The notes under the pieces were generated by a model that saw only the letters and a list, made by a program, of their open reading frames with translations, was not told where the DNA came from and searched no databases. DNA of 64,000 bases from Nocardia paucivorans NBRC 100373 (GTDB taxonomy: Bacteria > Actinomycetota > Actinomycetes > Mycobacteriales > Mycobacteriaceae), in the NCBI RefSeq assembly GCF_000308675.1, contig NZ_BAGE01000048.1, positions 124,001 through 188,000 on the forward strand, in the 5' to 3' direction. Shown one piece after another: positions 52,374 to 60,390 of this stretch. The translations under genes and the position numbers were made by a program. Each line of letters starts with the position of its first letter. Position 1 is the first letter of the stretch.

Positions 52374-52997
52374 ATGACGACAACGGACTGGCGTGCCAAG
52401 GAGCTGACCCCCGGTCAGCTGTCCGAGCGTAGCGGCGTAGCGGTTTCCGCATTGCACTTCTACGAACGCGAAGGACTCATATCCAGCCGCCGCACCAGCG
52501 GAAACCAACGCAGATACACCCGCGAGACCCTGCGCCGGGTCGCCTTCATCCGCATTTCCCAGCGGGTCGGCATCCCACTGAGCGAGATCCGAAACGCCCT
52601 GGACCGCCTGCCCGAGGGCCGAACCCCCACCCGACGCGACTGGGAAACACTGTCCACCGCCTGGCGTGCCGACCTGGATGAACGTATAACTCAACTCGTC
52701 CGCCTACGTGACAACCTCACCGGCTGCATCGGCTGCGGTTGCCTGTCCCTGGGCAGCTGCAAGATCGTCAACGAATACGACCACCTGGGCACGGAAGGCC
52801 CAGGAGCGCGAGTCCTCGACGTGCACCTCAACTGTCCGTCGTCGGATATCACCGAATGCACGCCCGAGACCTCCGTCGCGGTATCGGGCGACTGCGGCGA
52901 GGCCGAAGACACCTGCGCGGTCAGTCCGACGTCGACGACTCCACCGCCGGAACAGACTGCGGCCGTTCCCGATCCAACGACTTCTGCAACCTGCTGA
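52374..52997 (+). CDS. soxR: Redox-sensitive regulator SoxR, C-terminally extended
   Basis: MerR-family [2Fe-2S] sensor of 207 aa. ATG 52374 has AGGAGG at 52361-52366. The helix-turn-helix is LSERSGVAVSALHFYEREGL. The cluster-binding cysteines C118, C121, C123 and C129 (CIGCGCLSLGSC) form the canonical CX2CXCX5C. The family usually ends near residue 150; here about 55 more residues follow, with extra cysteines (NCPSSDITEC; SGDCGEAEDTC) and a Ser/Thr/Pro tail. This tail overlaps the convergent SDR gene by 77 bases. In actinobacteria SoxR responds to redox-active compounds. Confidence 0.92.
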   Translation: MTTTDWRAKELTPGQLSERSGVAVSALHFYEREGLISSRRTSGNQRRYTRETLRRVAFIRISQRVGIPLSEIRNALDRLPEGRTPTRRDWETLSTAWRADLDERITQLVRLRDNLTGCIGCGCLSLGSCKIVNEYDHLGTEGPGARVLDVHLNCPSSDITECTPETSVAVSGDCGEAEDTCAVSPTSTTPPPEQTAAVPDPTTSATC

Positions 52998-53838
52998 ACT
53001 GCACGTTGGCCAACCGCATCACGAGTTCGTACGGGAAGGCGAATTTCCGCTTCCACCAGTACCCGAACCGGATGTCGAACGAGCTGTAGACCAGGAAACG
53101 GTTGCGTTCGATACCACGCAGAATGGCCGCGGCCACTCGCTCGGGCGGGACGGCGTGCCCGGCGAACCGCGCGGTCAACCGTTGCACCCGAGGATGATCC
53201 TTGTCCAGGCCGACCAGATCGAACGAGCGCACCAGCGGGGTGTTCACCGCACCCGGGGTCACCACATGCACCGAGATACCGTGCTGGGCGAGTTCGAATC
53301 GCAGCACCTCCGACAGCCCGCGCAGCCCGTACTTGCTCGCGCTGTAGGCGGCATGCCACGGCAGGGCCAGCAGGCCGGCCGCCGAGGAGACATTCACCAG
53401 CGCTCCCCCACGCCCGGCTCGCACCATCGACGGGACGAACCGTTCGATCACATGGATCGGGCCCATCAGGTTGATATCGACCATCCGCCGCCAATGCCGG
53501 TATTCGAGCTTGTCGACGGTGCCCCATATAGAGGTACCGGCCACGTTCATGACCACGTCGAGGCTGCCGACCTTCTCGTGCACGGCGGCGGCGAACTCGC
53601 TGACCGCATCGTAGTCGGCGATATCCAGCGCACGGGAGAACAAAACCGTGCCACCGTTGCGCTCGACCTCCGCGACGGTGGCGTCCAGCCCCGCGGCATC
53701 GATATCGGTGAGCACCAGGCGCGCGCCCTGCGCCGCGGCGGCCAGCGCGGTGGCCCGGCCTATCCCACTGGCCGCACCCGTGATCAGTGTTTTGGCATCG
53801 TGCACCGATTTCCTGCGCGTGATCCGCTCGCGGCCCAT
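52921..53838 (-). CDS. Short-chain dehydrogenase/reductase
   Basis: Classical SDR of 305 aa. ATG 53838 has GGGAG seven bases before it. The NAD(P) loop is TLITGAASGIGRATALAAAA, followed by VMNVAGTSIWG (NNAG-type), the catalytic Ser in VNVSSAAGLLALP and YSASKYGLRGLSE (YxxxK). An Asp after strand 2 (VLTDIDAAG) suggests NAD(H) preference. The C-terminal extension (FGYWWKRKFAFPYELVMRLA) is hydrophobic and may bind membrane lipid. Substrate unknown. It may respond to SoxR only through overlap with the soxR 3' end. Confidence 0.88.
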   Translation of the reverse strand: MGRERITRRKSVHDAKTLITGAASGIGRATALAAAAQGARLVLTDIDAAGLDATVAEVERNGGTVLFSRALDIADYDAVSEFAAAVHEKVGSLDVVMNVAGTSIWGTVDKLEYRHWRRMVDINLMGPIHVIERFVPSMVRAGRGGALVNVSSAAGLLALPWHAAYSASKYGLRGLSEVLRFELAQHGISVHVVTPGAVNTPLVRSFDLVGLDKDHPRVQRLTARFAGHAVPPERVAAAILRGIERNRFLVYSSFDIRFGYWWKRKFAFPYELVMRLANVQFSRLQKSLDRERPQSVPAVESSTSD

Positions 53839-53936
53839 CCAGGTACTCCCGATCCGTCTCGAACCATGTGTCCGCAGCAGAGTACCGAGAACCGGGCGAC
53901 TCGGGCGCGTTACGCGACCCGCCGGACACGATCCGT

Positions 53937-55814
53937 TCAGGGAGTGGGCAGGCTACGGTTCACGCGGGGAAGATCCAAATTGAGCGGTATACGCCCCAAA
54001 ACCAACAGCTCTTCCACCTCGTCCGGGGGCATCGGCCGCGCGATCAGGAACCCCTGGGCTCGGTAGCACCCCAACCCCACCAGGGTGCGGGCGGCGACCG
54101 GGGTCTCCACCCCCTCGCCCACCACGCCGAGACCGAACGAGCCCGCCAGGCCGATTATCGATTTCACGATGGCCAGATCATCGGCGCTGCTGCCCAAGCG
54201 CTGGACGAACCCGCGGTCGATCTTCACCGCGTCCACCGGAAGCGCCTTCAGATGCGACAGCGAGCTGTAACCGGTGCCGAAATCGTCGATGGCGATCTGC
54301 ACACCCATCCGTTTGAGCCCGTGCAGGGTCACCTGGGTTCGGGCCAGGTCCTGAACGACCACGTGTTCGGTGATCTCCAGACATATCGAGCTGCCGTCGA
54401 TACCGAACGAGCGCAGGATATCCTCGATGCGCTCGACGAAATCCAGGCTCACCAGCTGCACCGGCGAGACATTGATCCGCATGACCATATCGGTCGCCAG
54501 TCCCCGCCTGCGCCATTCCGCGAACTGCGCACAGGCCGAGCGAATAACCCATCTACCCAGCTCACCGGCCAGATTGGTGGCCTCGGCGACAGTGACGAAG
54601 GCACCGGGCGGCAGTAGTCCCCGGGTGGGGTGCAGCCAACGCACCAAAGCCTCCATGGCCACGATCCGTCCGGTGCGCAGATCCACCTCCGGCTGATAGT
54701 GCAATACCAGCGAGCCGTCGGAGACCGCGCCGCGCAGATTGAGCTCCACATCGTCCTGGAGTTCGAACTGGGCGCGCATGGCGTCGGTGAAAACGGCCAC
54801 CCCGTTGCCGCCGCCGGATTTCGCCGACAACAGGGCATGGTCGGCCCGGCGCAAGACATCGGCGACCGTGGTTTCCCCCGGCACACCGACCGCCACCCCG
54901 ACGCTGACCCCACGGCTCACCGACTCTCCACCGACGGTGACCCGACGTCCGATGAGCTGCTGGATCCGAATGGCCTCGTTTTCCGCGGCGACCGCGTCCA
55001 TCGGTTTGGCGGGCACGATGACGAACTCGTCACCGCCGAGGCGAGCGATCATATCGTTGGGATCGAGATTCTCCCGCAGCCGCGTCGACAGGGTGCGGAT
55101 GAAATTGTCGCCCGCGGAATGGCCCAGGAAATCATTGAGCGCCTTGAGCCGATCCAGGTCCAGAAAAAGCGCCGCGACCGGGCCCGGATTACCGGCCAGC
55201 AGTCGCTGTTCCATATGTTCCAGCAGCGCGCGCCGGTTGGCCAAGCCGGTCAGATCGTCGTGCAGGGCGATGAAGCGCAATTGTTCCTCGGCGTCCACCC
55301 GCGCCTGCAATTGGGCGAACAGCGTGGCGATCGCCTTGAGCACATTGAGTTCGCGCGAGCTCCAGTCCCGATCGCCGACCTTCACGAAGCCGAGCAAACC
55401 GGTGGATTCGCCGCGGGAGACCAACGGCACCGCCGCCGAACTGATATTGCCGACCCCGGAAGTCCGGCGAACGATCTCCTGATAGTGGGTGTCACCGGGC
55501 GAGACCAGAAACGGCTCGGTGGTGTGTTCGAGCCCGGGAAAGGCCGCATCGTCCTGATCGAAATACATCACCCGTAGCGGGTCGGGTTCCGGTACCTCGG
55601 AGCGCGGCGGGTACTCGGCCACCAGAACCGTCGAGCGGCGTTCCCGGTCGGTATGTCGCAGATAGCTGAAATCGACATCGAAGTACTCGACCAGCGTGGC
55701 CAGAACCTTCTGCGATGCCTCCGCCATCGTCGTCGCGTCGACACCCATCAGCTCCGCGGCGACCTCTGTCACCAGCGAGTCGAGTGTCCGCCGAGGCACT
55801 TTGTCTCCGATCAC
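53937..55814 (-). CDS. GAF-GGDEF-EAL cyclic-di-GMP protein (Rv1354c-like)
   Basis: Protein of 625 aa with three domains in order. The GAF-like sensor covers about residues 20-190. The GGDEF domain covers about 200-360, with HDDLTGLANRRALLEHMEQR and MIARLGGDEFVIV, so diguanylate cyclase residues are intact. The EAL domain covers about 370-610, with VAMEALVRWLHPTRGLLPP, IAIDDFGTGYSSLSHLKALP and KIDRGFVQRLG; EAL is intact. Both synthesis and breakdown of c-di-GMP are possible, as in mycobacterial Rv1354c. GTG 55814 lies one base after the stop of the preceding ORF and has no clear ribosome site, which suggests translational coupling. Confidence 0.93.
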   Translation of the reverse strand: MIGDKVPRRTLDSLVTEVAAELMGVDATTMAEASQKVLATLVEYFDVDFSYLRHTDRERRSTVLVAEYPPRSEVPEPDPLRVMYFDQDDAAFPGLEHTTEPFLVSPGDTHYQEIVRRTSGVGNISSAAVPLVSRGESTGLLGFVKVGDRDWSSRELNVLKAIATLFAQLQARVDAEEQLRFIALHDDLTGLANRRALLEHMEQRLLAGNPGPVAALFLDLDRLKALNDFLGHSAGDNFIRTLSTRLRENLDPNDMIARLGGDEFVIVPAKPMDAVAAENEAIRIQQLIGRRVTVGGESVSRGVSVGVAVGVPGETTVADVLRRADHALLSAKSGGGNGVAVFTDAMRAQFELQDDVELNLRGAVSDGSLVLHYQPEVDLRTGRIVAMEALVRWLHPTRGLLPPGAFVTVAEATNLAGELGRWVIRSACAQFAEWRRRGLATDMVMRINVSPVQLVSLDFVERIEDILRSFGIDGSSICLEITEHVVVQDLARTQVTLHGLKRMGVQIAIDDFGTGYSSLSHLKALPVDAVKIDRGFVQRLGSSADDLAIVKSIIGLAGSFGLGVVGEGVETPVAARTLVGLGCYRAQGFLIARPMPPDEVEELLVLGRIPLNLDLPRVNRSLPTP

Positions 55815-55815
55815 G

Positions 55816-56328
55816 CTAGCTGCGGGTGTCCGCGCCCACCACTGGACGCCGCCTGCTCCGCACGCCGGCGGTTGCCGCGTAGCTCAGGCGAAGTAGTAAC
55901 GCCATACTGTCCTGTTCCGGCACTTCCGCTAGGTCCAGCAGTCGTTCCTGAAGTGAAAACAGTCTATCCGCGTACCGCGGGTAAATCGTATCGAGCTCGT
56001 GACGATACGGGCCGCACGAGAAGGCCGCCGCGCCCATCGCGCGGCTCGACGTGAACCGGGTCGGAGCGGTTGCCGAGGAGCGGGAACCGCAGGCGGCCTC
56101 ACGAAACCGCGGCACCCTTCCAGGGCAAGGATTGCCGAGGCCGACCGCGTTCATTTCGACAGCCATGGAGTCCCTACTCTGTAGCCGCACACCTTTTCGG
56201 GGCATGCGGTGATCGATCTTGGCCGACAGACCGGACCGACGCCCCGACTCATCGGTGATACCTACGGCAGTATCCGTCATGGAACCGAAATTGGCCAGAC
56301 ATCTGGTTAATATTCCGAAAACTCCCAT
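55816..56328 (-). CDS. Hypothetical protein coupled to the GGDEF-EAL gene
   Basis: Open frame of 170 aa from ATG 56328; ATG 56280 or 56037 are alternatives. The C-terminal part (ELDTIYPRYADRLFSLQERL; EQDSMALLLRLSYAATAG) reads as amphipathic helices, while the N-terminal part is less convincing. Its TAG stop is separated by a single C from the GTG of the c-di-GMP gene. This arrangement is the main support that it is translated. I recognise no family. Confidence 0.38.
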   Translation of the reverse strand: MGVFGILTRCLANFGSMTDTAVGITDESGRRSGLSAKIDHRMPRKGVRLQSRDSMAVEMNAVGLGNPCPGRVPRFREAACGSRSSATAPTRFTSSRAMGAAAFSCGPYRHELDTIYPRYADRLFSLQERLLDLAEVPEQDSMALLLRLSYAATAGVRSRRRPVVGADTRS

Positions 56329-56450
56329 CCATAACGGTAATTGTTGCAGGTCAGCAACGATAACTCCAGAAAGACAACCAACCTGCAGACCGGTTGGTCC
56401 GAGTATGGCTAATTGTCGGCAAGCCCACTCTTCCGGCGCTTACGACCACC

Positions 56451-56909
56451 TCACGCGGCAATGGAGATGAGCAACTCCACCGAATCCGAGCCATGCCAGA
56501 TCTCTATCTCCTCACGATAGGCGCGGGTGATCTCGGCCGAGGCAGTCGCATCGTCGACCTGCGCCCAGACGTCCTCCACCGGATCGTGATAGTCGCCGTT
56601 GGGAACGAACCTGGCGTAGATACCCCTCGGCACCCGCACCAGCAAATCGCCGACCGGCGCGGCCGCGGGAGCCGGATACTCGAAACTGACCAACGCGTTG
56701 TAGGTGCCGGTGGGGGTTCGCACGTACACCGTGTACATGGGACGGTCGACCGCGGAACTTCGACCATCCACCTCCTCCGCCCGCTCCCTGAGCCGGTCCC
56801 GTAGGAATTCGATCAGCTCGCTGTTGCTGACCTTGAAACTCGGCCGCACCTTCGGCACCACGAGGCCGCCGTAGATGGCCTCCCCACGTACCACGATCGT
56901 GTAACTCAT
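56451..56909 (-). CDS. Cass2/GyrI-like effector-binding protein (second of pair)
   Basis: Protein of 152 aa. LLVRVPRGIYARFVPNGDYH, PVEDVWAQVDDATASAEI and EEIEIWHGSDSVELLISI match the C-terminal pattern of bacterial effector-binding (GyrI/Cass2) domains, which bind small cationic drugs. The N-terminal part differs from its neighbour (KVSNSELIEFLRDRLRERAE). Its start overlaps the stop of the upstream paralogue by 4 bases. No DNA-binding domain is attached, so the pair may sequester or sense a small molecule. Confidence 0.65.
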   Translation of the reverse strand: MSYTIVVRGEAIYGGLVVPKVRPSFKVSNSELIEFLRDRLRERAEEVDGRSSAVDRPMYTVYVRTPTGTYNALVSFEYPAPAAAPVGDLLVRVPRGIYARFVPNGDYHDPVEDVWAQVDDATASAEITRAYREEIEIWHGSDSVELLISIAA

Positions 56910-57349
56910 CGGGCCTCGACCGCCAGATACAGATCAATCCGATAGGCGTGCGGGTAGAACTCGAAATCGCCGGTATAGGTCCGCTTGATCTGATTGCGCT
57001 CCTCGGCGTAGGCGATCTGCGCCCACAAACCGGTCATGACCTCCGGAAAATTACCCACCGAACTGAACCGCGCATAGGTACCGCGCGGCAACCGAGCGAT
57101 CAGATGCCCCCTGGTGACCTCCTCGAACGAGGAGCACCGATAACCGACAATCTGCGTGTTGTAGGTGCCGAGCTCCGCGGAGTAGTCGGTATAGGCACTG
57201 GCCAGCGGTCCGCCGAGCTCATGGTGCAATACCGAGGCCCAGGCTCTTTCCAGATCCTGATCCCGCAGCTCCCCGAGCGCGCGCTTCGGGCTGCGCACCG
57301 GTAAGCCGGCAACCCACGTCTCGTCCCGCTCGACGATGTCAAACTGCAT
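56906..57349 (-). CDS. Cass2/GyrI-like effector-binding protein (first of pair)
   Basis: Protein of 147 aa starting at ATG 57349 with GAAAGAG upstream. FDIVERDETWVAGLPVRSPK opens the first half, as in integron-associated Cass2. The second half has LIARLPRGTYARFSSVGNFP, EVMTGLWAQIAYAEERNQIK and FEFYPHAYRIDLYLAVEA, placing the conserved Trp and acidic residues as in GyrI-like drug-binding domains. Overlaps the second copy by 4 bases. No regulator domain is attached. Confidence 0.7.
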   Translation of the reverse strand: MQFDIVERDETWVAGLPVRSPKRALGELRDQDLERAWASVLHHELGGPLASAYTDYSAELGTYNTQIVGYRCSSFEEVTRGHLIARLPRGTYARFSSVGNFPEVMTGLWAQIAYAEERNQIKRTYTGDFEFYPHAYRIDLYLAVEAR

Positions 57350-57848
57350 GAAACGACTCTTTCAGCTGCATCTGCGGGCCTGAGCCCACGTCCGGTCGGC
57401 CAGACCCGTCATGCTATCAACCGGTCCCCGTCGCGAGCCGCGACGCGACACCACGTTCACCAGCGGCGAACTGGACAAAGGTCCTATAAGAGGCCCGTCG
57501 CATACCTCGCGGACCCACCCCGTCACGAACCGACAGGTGATACCGAATATTTCACTCGACAATCGAACGACGAGACGCGGAGTGCGCACGGTCACCTCTT
57601 TGCGCGCTCGTGAATTACTTTCTCGACCGACGAGATTCGACATCCTACCCCAATTCCCAATATTGGGGATATAACCGAATATTGTTCCTCAATTAACCAT
57701 TCGAGGTCTCCTCGGTCATCACCGGTTCAGCTGAATTTCATTCGGAATCATTAGACATGCCCGCATGGCAGAAAAGACGGATCGGCCCCCGGTGCGTCGG
57801 TTACGGGACCGGTCGAACGATCCCCTCCGGTACTGAGTTCCGACCACG
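57350..57848. other. 499-bp AT-richer non-coding stretch
   Basis: I see no supported gene on either strand. Base composition is visibly lower in GC than the surroundings from about 57530 to 57750. It contains the perfect palindrome CCCAATATTGGG at 57656-57667. It may mark the left edge of an accessory segment and hold the promoter of the membrane-protein gene. Confidence 0.45.
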
Positions 57849-60080
57849 ATGCTCTTCATCGCGTTGCGCGGGCGCACCCCTCCGCCACCTCGGGGGCGGT
57901 GGCGGCGACGGACGGTGTACTGCCTGGCCACTCTGTTCGTGCTGTTCATATTTCCCGGTCTCCTCGGAGCGGCGGCAACGGCCCAGGACCATTCGACTCC
58001 GGCCGGAATCTCCCGGATGGACGGTGTGGCCTGGATGAACATCCGGGATTCATCCGGGGTAGCGCTGGCCGACTATCTGCTGGTCGTAGATCCCGGAAGC
58101 CTGCACAATCCCGGGGGAATGGTCACCTGGTCCCTCCTGGGCCTGGAATTCGTCGTGTACATGATCATCGTGACCACGGCCATCTGGTGGCTCGGTTTCA
58201 CCCTGAGTTTTCGATGGCTGGATCTGTTCGCCTCGGCGCTGCAGGGAGTGGCCAACGCTTTGACCGCCCAGATCGCGACCCCGATCGTGCTCTTGACGGC
58301 CGCGAGTATCGGCGCGTTCTTCGTCGCATGGTTCATCGTCCGCGGTTTTCCCGCCAAAGCGGTGGCACAGGTCGTGACCATGTTCTTGGTGGCCATTGTC
58401 GGCCCGGTGTTCCTGGCCGCGCCGACGGCCGATGTGCTCTCCTCGGACGGCCTGATGGCGCGCGGCCGCGACCTGGGCATATCGATCGCGGCCGGGGTGA
58501 ATGGCTCCAGCGACCGAAACCCCACCCGCCTGATCGACACCCTTCAGGGGCAGATGGCCGACACATTCGCCAGGCGTCCGGTGCAGGTATGGAACTTCGG
58601 GCATGTGCTCGATGAGCGGACGACGTGCGGAGCGGCCTGGTCGGCGGGTATCGCCGCGGGCGACGACAAGCGCGCGAAGACCATTATCGAGAACTGCGGT
58701 GACAGCCAGGCGATTGCCCGTATGGAAAACCCGAGCGCCGGACAGTTGTGCACCGGTTTGATACTGCTGCTGTCCGCCCTTGTGTCGTTGGTCTTCGCTG
58801 TCTACCTGTCCGGCCGGATCCTCAAAGCCGCCCTGGACGCCATCTATCAGGCCTTTCTGGCGATCTTCGGCTTCGCGGCGGGGGGGTTCGTCTACGGGCC
58901 GAGCCAGACCTTCCTGGTTCGCAACCTCGTCGGCATCGGAATAGCGGCGGTCCGGATGTGCGCCTACACCATGTTCCTAGGGATCTACCTGCTGTTCCTG
59001 ACCAATCTGTTCCGGGTCGCCGGAGGGCAGGTGATCGCCGTGACCGTTATCGCGGCGATGGTCGAGATCATCGCCATCCTCCAGCTGAGCCGGCTGCACC
59101 GAGGCCTGTCCCGAGGTTCTTCCTGGATCGCCAATCGTATTGCGTCGACCATTCAGGGCGCGAGTGGCGCGAACGGTTCCGGCGGAATCGCAAGTTCCGG
59201 CGGAATCGCAATAGGAATGGGTTCGAGCGGCACGTCCGCGAAAGGTTCGGGGTCCGGCCTCATCGGCACGCTCGCGACGATCAACACCATCAACACCTCC
59301 CCGGTACTCGCCTGGGCCGCCGGGCGCACACTCAACCCGCTCAACCCCTACGCACGCGCTTCGATGCTCTCGCTGCGAACCAATGTCGCCACCGCCGACA
59401 GCCGCCGGGAGTCCTGGCAATGGCAACACCTGGGTCGCCACAACTGGCTGCTCCTCGCCATCAGCGAAGCCGACAAATGGGGTGGCATCGACACCGAACT
59501 GGGATTGTCCAGAGCGCTGAAATACGTGCACGACAACAAAATCCCCGACAGTCAGCTCATAGCAGTCCTCCAGAAGGCGGGCGCGAGCAGTCAGGCCGTC
59601 ACCAACGCGCTGCGGGCTCGCGCAGTCCAAGAGAACACCAAGTTCCGGAATCCATTCGGTTTCGAACCCCTGCAGAAGGCCGTCGCCGCTACCTACGCGG
59701 TGGGCAACCATGCCGACAGCGCCGCGGCGCGGTCCTTCGCGGCACAAGCGGTTCTCACGGCGGACAGTCTGGTCAGGCACACCCTGGCACCGCCGCCGAA
59801 CGCTGCGCTCAACCAGGCGTTCATTCGCCGGGTCGAGCAGAATTGGGACTCCGACACGGCCCTGCGGGCCACGATCACCGCGGACGAATGGAACAATGTC
59901 GGCCGCGAGACCCGCCATGCGATAGGCCACCGCGTGTCCCGGGAACACCTGGCACTCGCCCGGGCCCACTACGAGAACCCGACCGAGAACAGTCTGACCG
60001 CACTGCTCCGCTCCGCTCAACGCCTGGCGAACCTGAATCATTCGTCCACAGCGCAGGGCCTCGACCCCTGGGACCCATAG
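57849..60080 (+). CDS. Orphan TrbL/VirB6-like multi-pass membrane protein
   Basis: Protein of 743 aa. A cleavable or anchoring signal (TVYCLATLFVLFIFPGLLGA) is followed by a short exported loop and about eight membrane helices between residues 90 and 440, including GLILLLSALVSLVFAVYLSG and CAYTMFLGIYLLFLTNLFRV. Between helices lies a loop with paired cysteines (DERTTCGAAW; IIENCGD). A Gly/Ser-rich linker (GSGGIASSGGIAIGMGSSG) leads to a soluble C-terminal domain of about 250 residues. The layout recalls TrbL/VirB6-type channel proteins of conjugative or type IV systems in actinobacteria. No other secretion genes are in the window. Family assignment is tentative. Confidence 0.55.
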   Translation: MLFIALRGRTPPPPRGRWRRRTVYCLATLFVLFIFPGLLGAAATAQDHSTPAGISRMDGVAWMNIRDSSGVALADYLLVVDPGSLHNPGGMVTWSLLGLEFVVYMIIVTTAIWWLGFTLSFRWLDLFASALQGVANALTAQIATPIVLLTAASIGAFFVAWFIVRGFPAKAVAQVVTMFLVAIVGPVFLAAPTADVLSSDGLMARGRDLGISIAAGVNGSSDRNPTRLIDTLQGQMADTFARRPVQVWNFGHVLDERTTCGAAWSAGIAAGDDKRAKTIIENCGDSQAIARMENPSAGQLCTGLILLLSALVSLVFAVYLSGRILKAALDAIYQAFLAIFGFAAGGFVYGPSQTFLVRNLVGIGIAAVRMCAYTMFLGIYLLFLTNLFRVAGGQVIAVTVIAAMVEIIAILQLSRLHRGLSRGSSWIANRIASTIQGASGANGSGGIASSGGIAIGMGSSGTSAKGSGSGLIGTLATINTINTSPVLAWAAGRTLNPLNPYARASMLSLRTNVATADSRRESWQWQHLGRHNWLLLAISEADKWGGIDTELGLSRALKYVHDNKIPDSQLIAVLQKAGASSQAVTNALRARAVQENTKFRNPFGFEPLQKAVAATYAVGNHADSAAARSFAAQAVLTADSLVRHTLAPPPNAALNQAFIRRVEQNWDSDTALRATITADEWNNVGRETRHAIGHRVSREHLALARAHYENPTENSLTALLRSAQRLANLNHSSTAQGLDPWDP

Positions 60081-60390
60081 CCATCCGAGACCGAGGGGTG
60101 GCCGCGGCCTCACGCCGGTCGCCCCTCATATCGAGTCCGGAACAGCCGGTCCACGATCTCGATGAGACGCAACCCACATACCTCACAGTCGGGCTCACCA
60201 TGATGAGAGCCTGGTTGTAAAATGCCTCTGCACCACAGCATTCGAGACCGCACACTTCGGGGTGCGCTCGATCCGAGGCGATACCACAGCGTTACGGGCC
60301 CGGTGCCGATGGTGCTGGACCGTGTACTTCCGGAAGCGGGAACGGATGCGGTAACCGATACGACCGGCCAGGCGTCGAACCGAGGGCTCC
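60081..60390. other. 310-bp gap between membrane protein and WXG-type gene
   Basis: No convincing gene. Open frames are shadows. The two flanking genes have the same orientation, so they could be cotranscribed, but a promoter here cannot be excluded. Confidence 0.4.
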
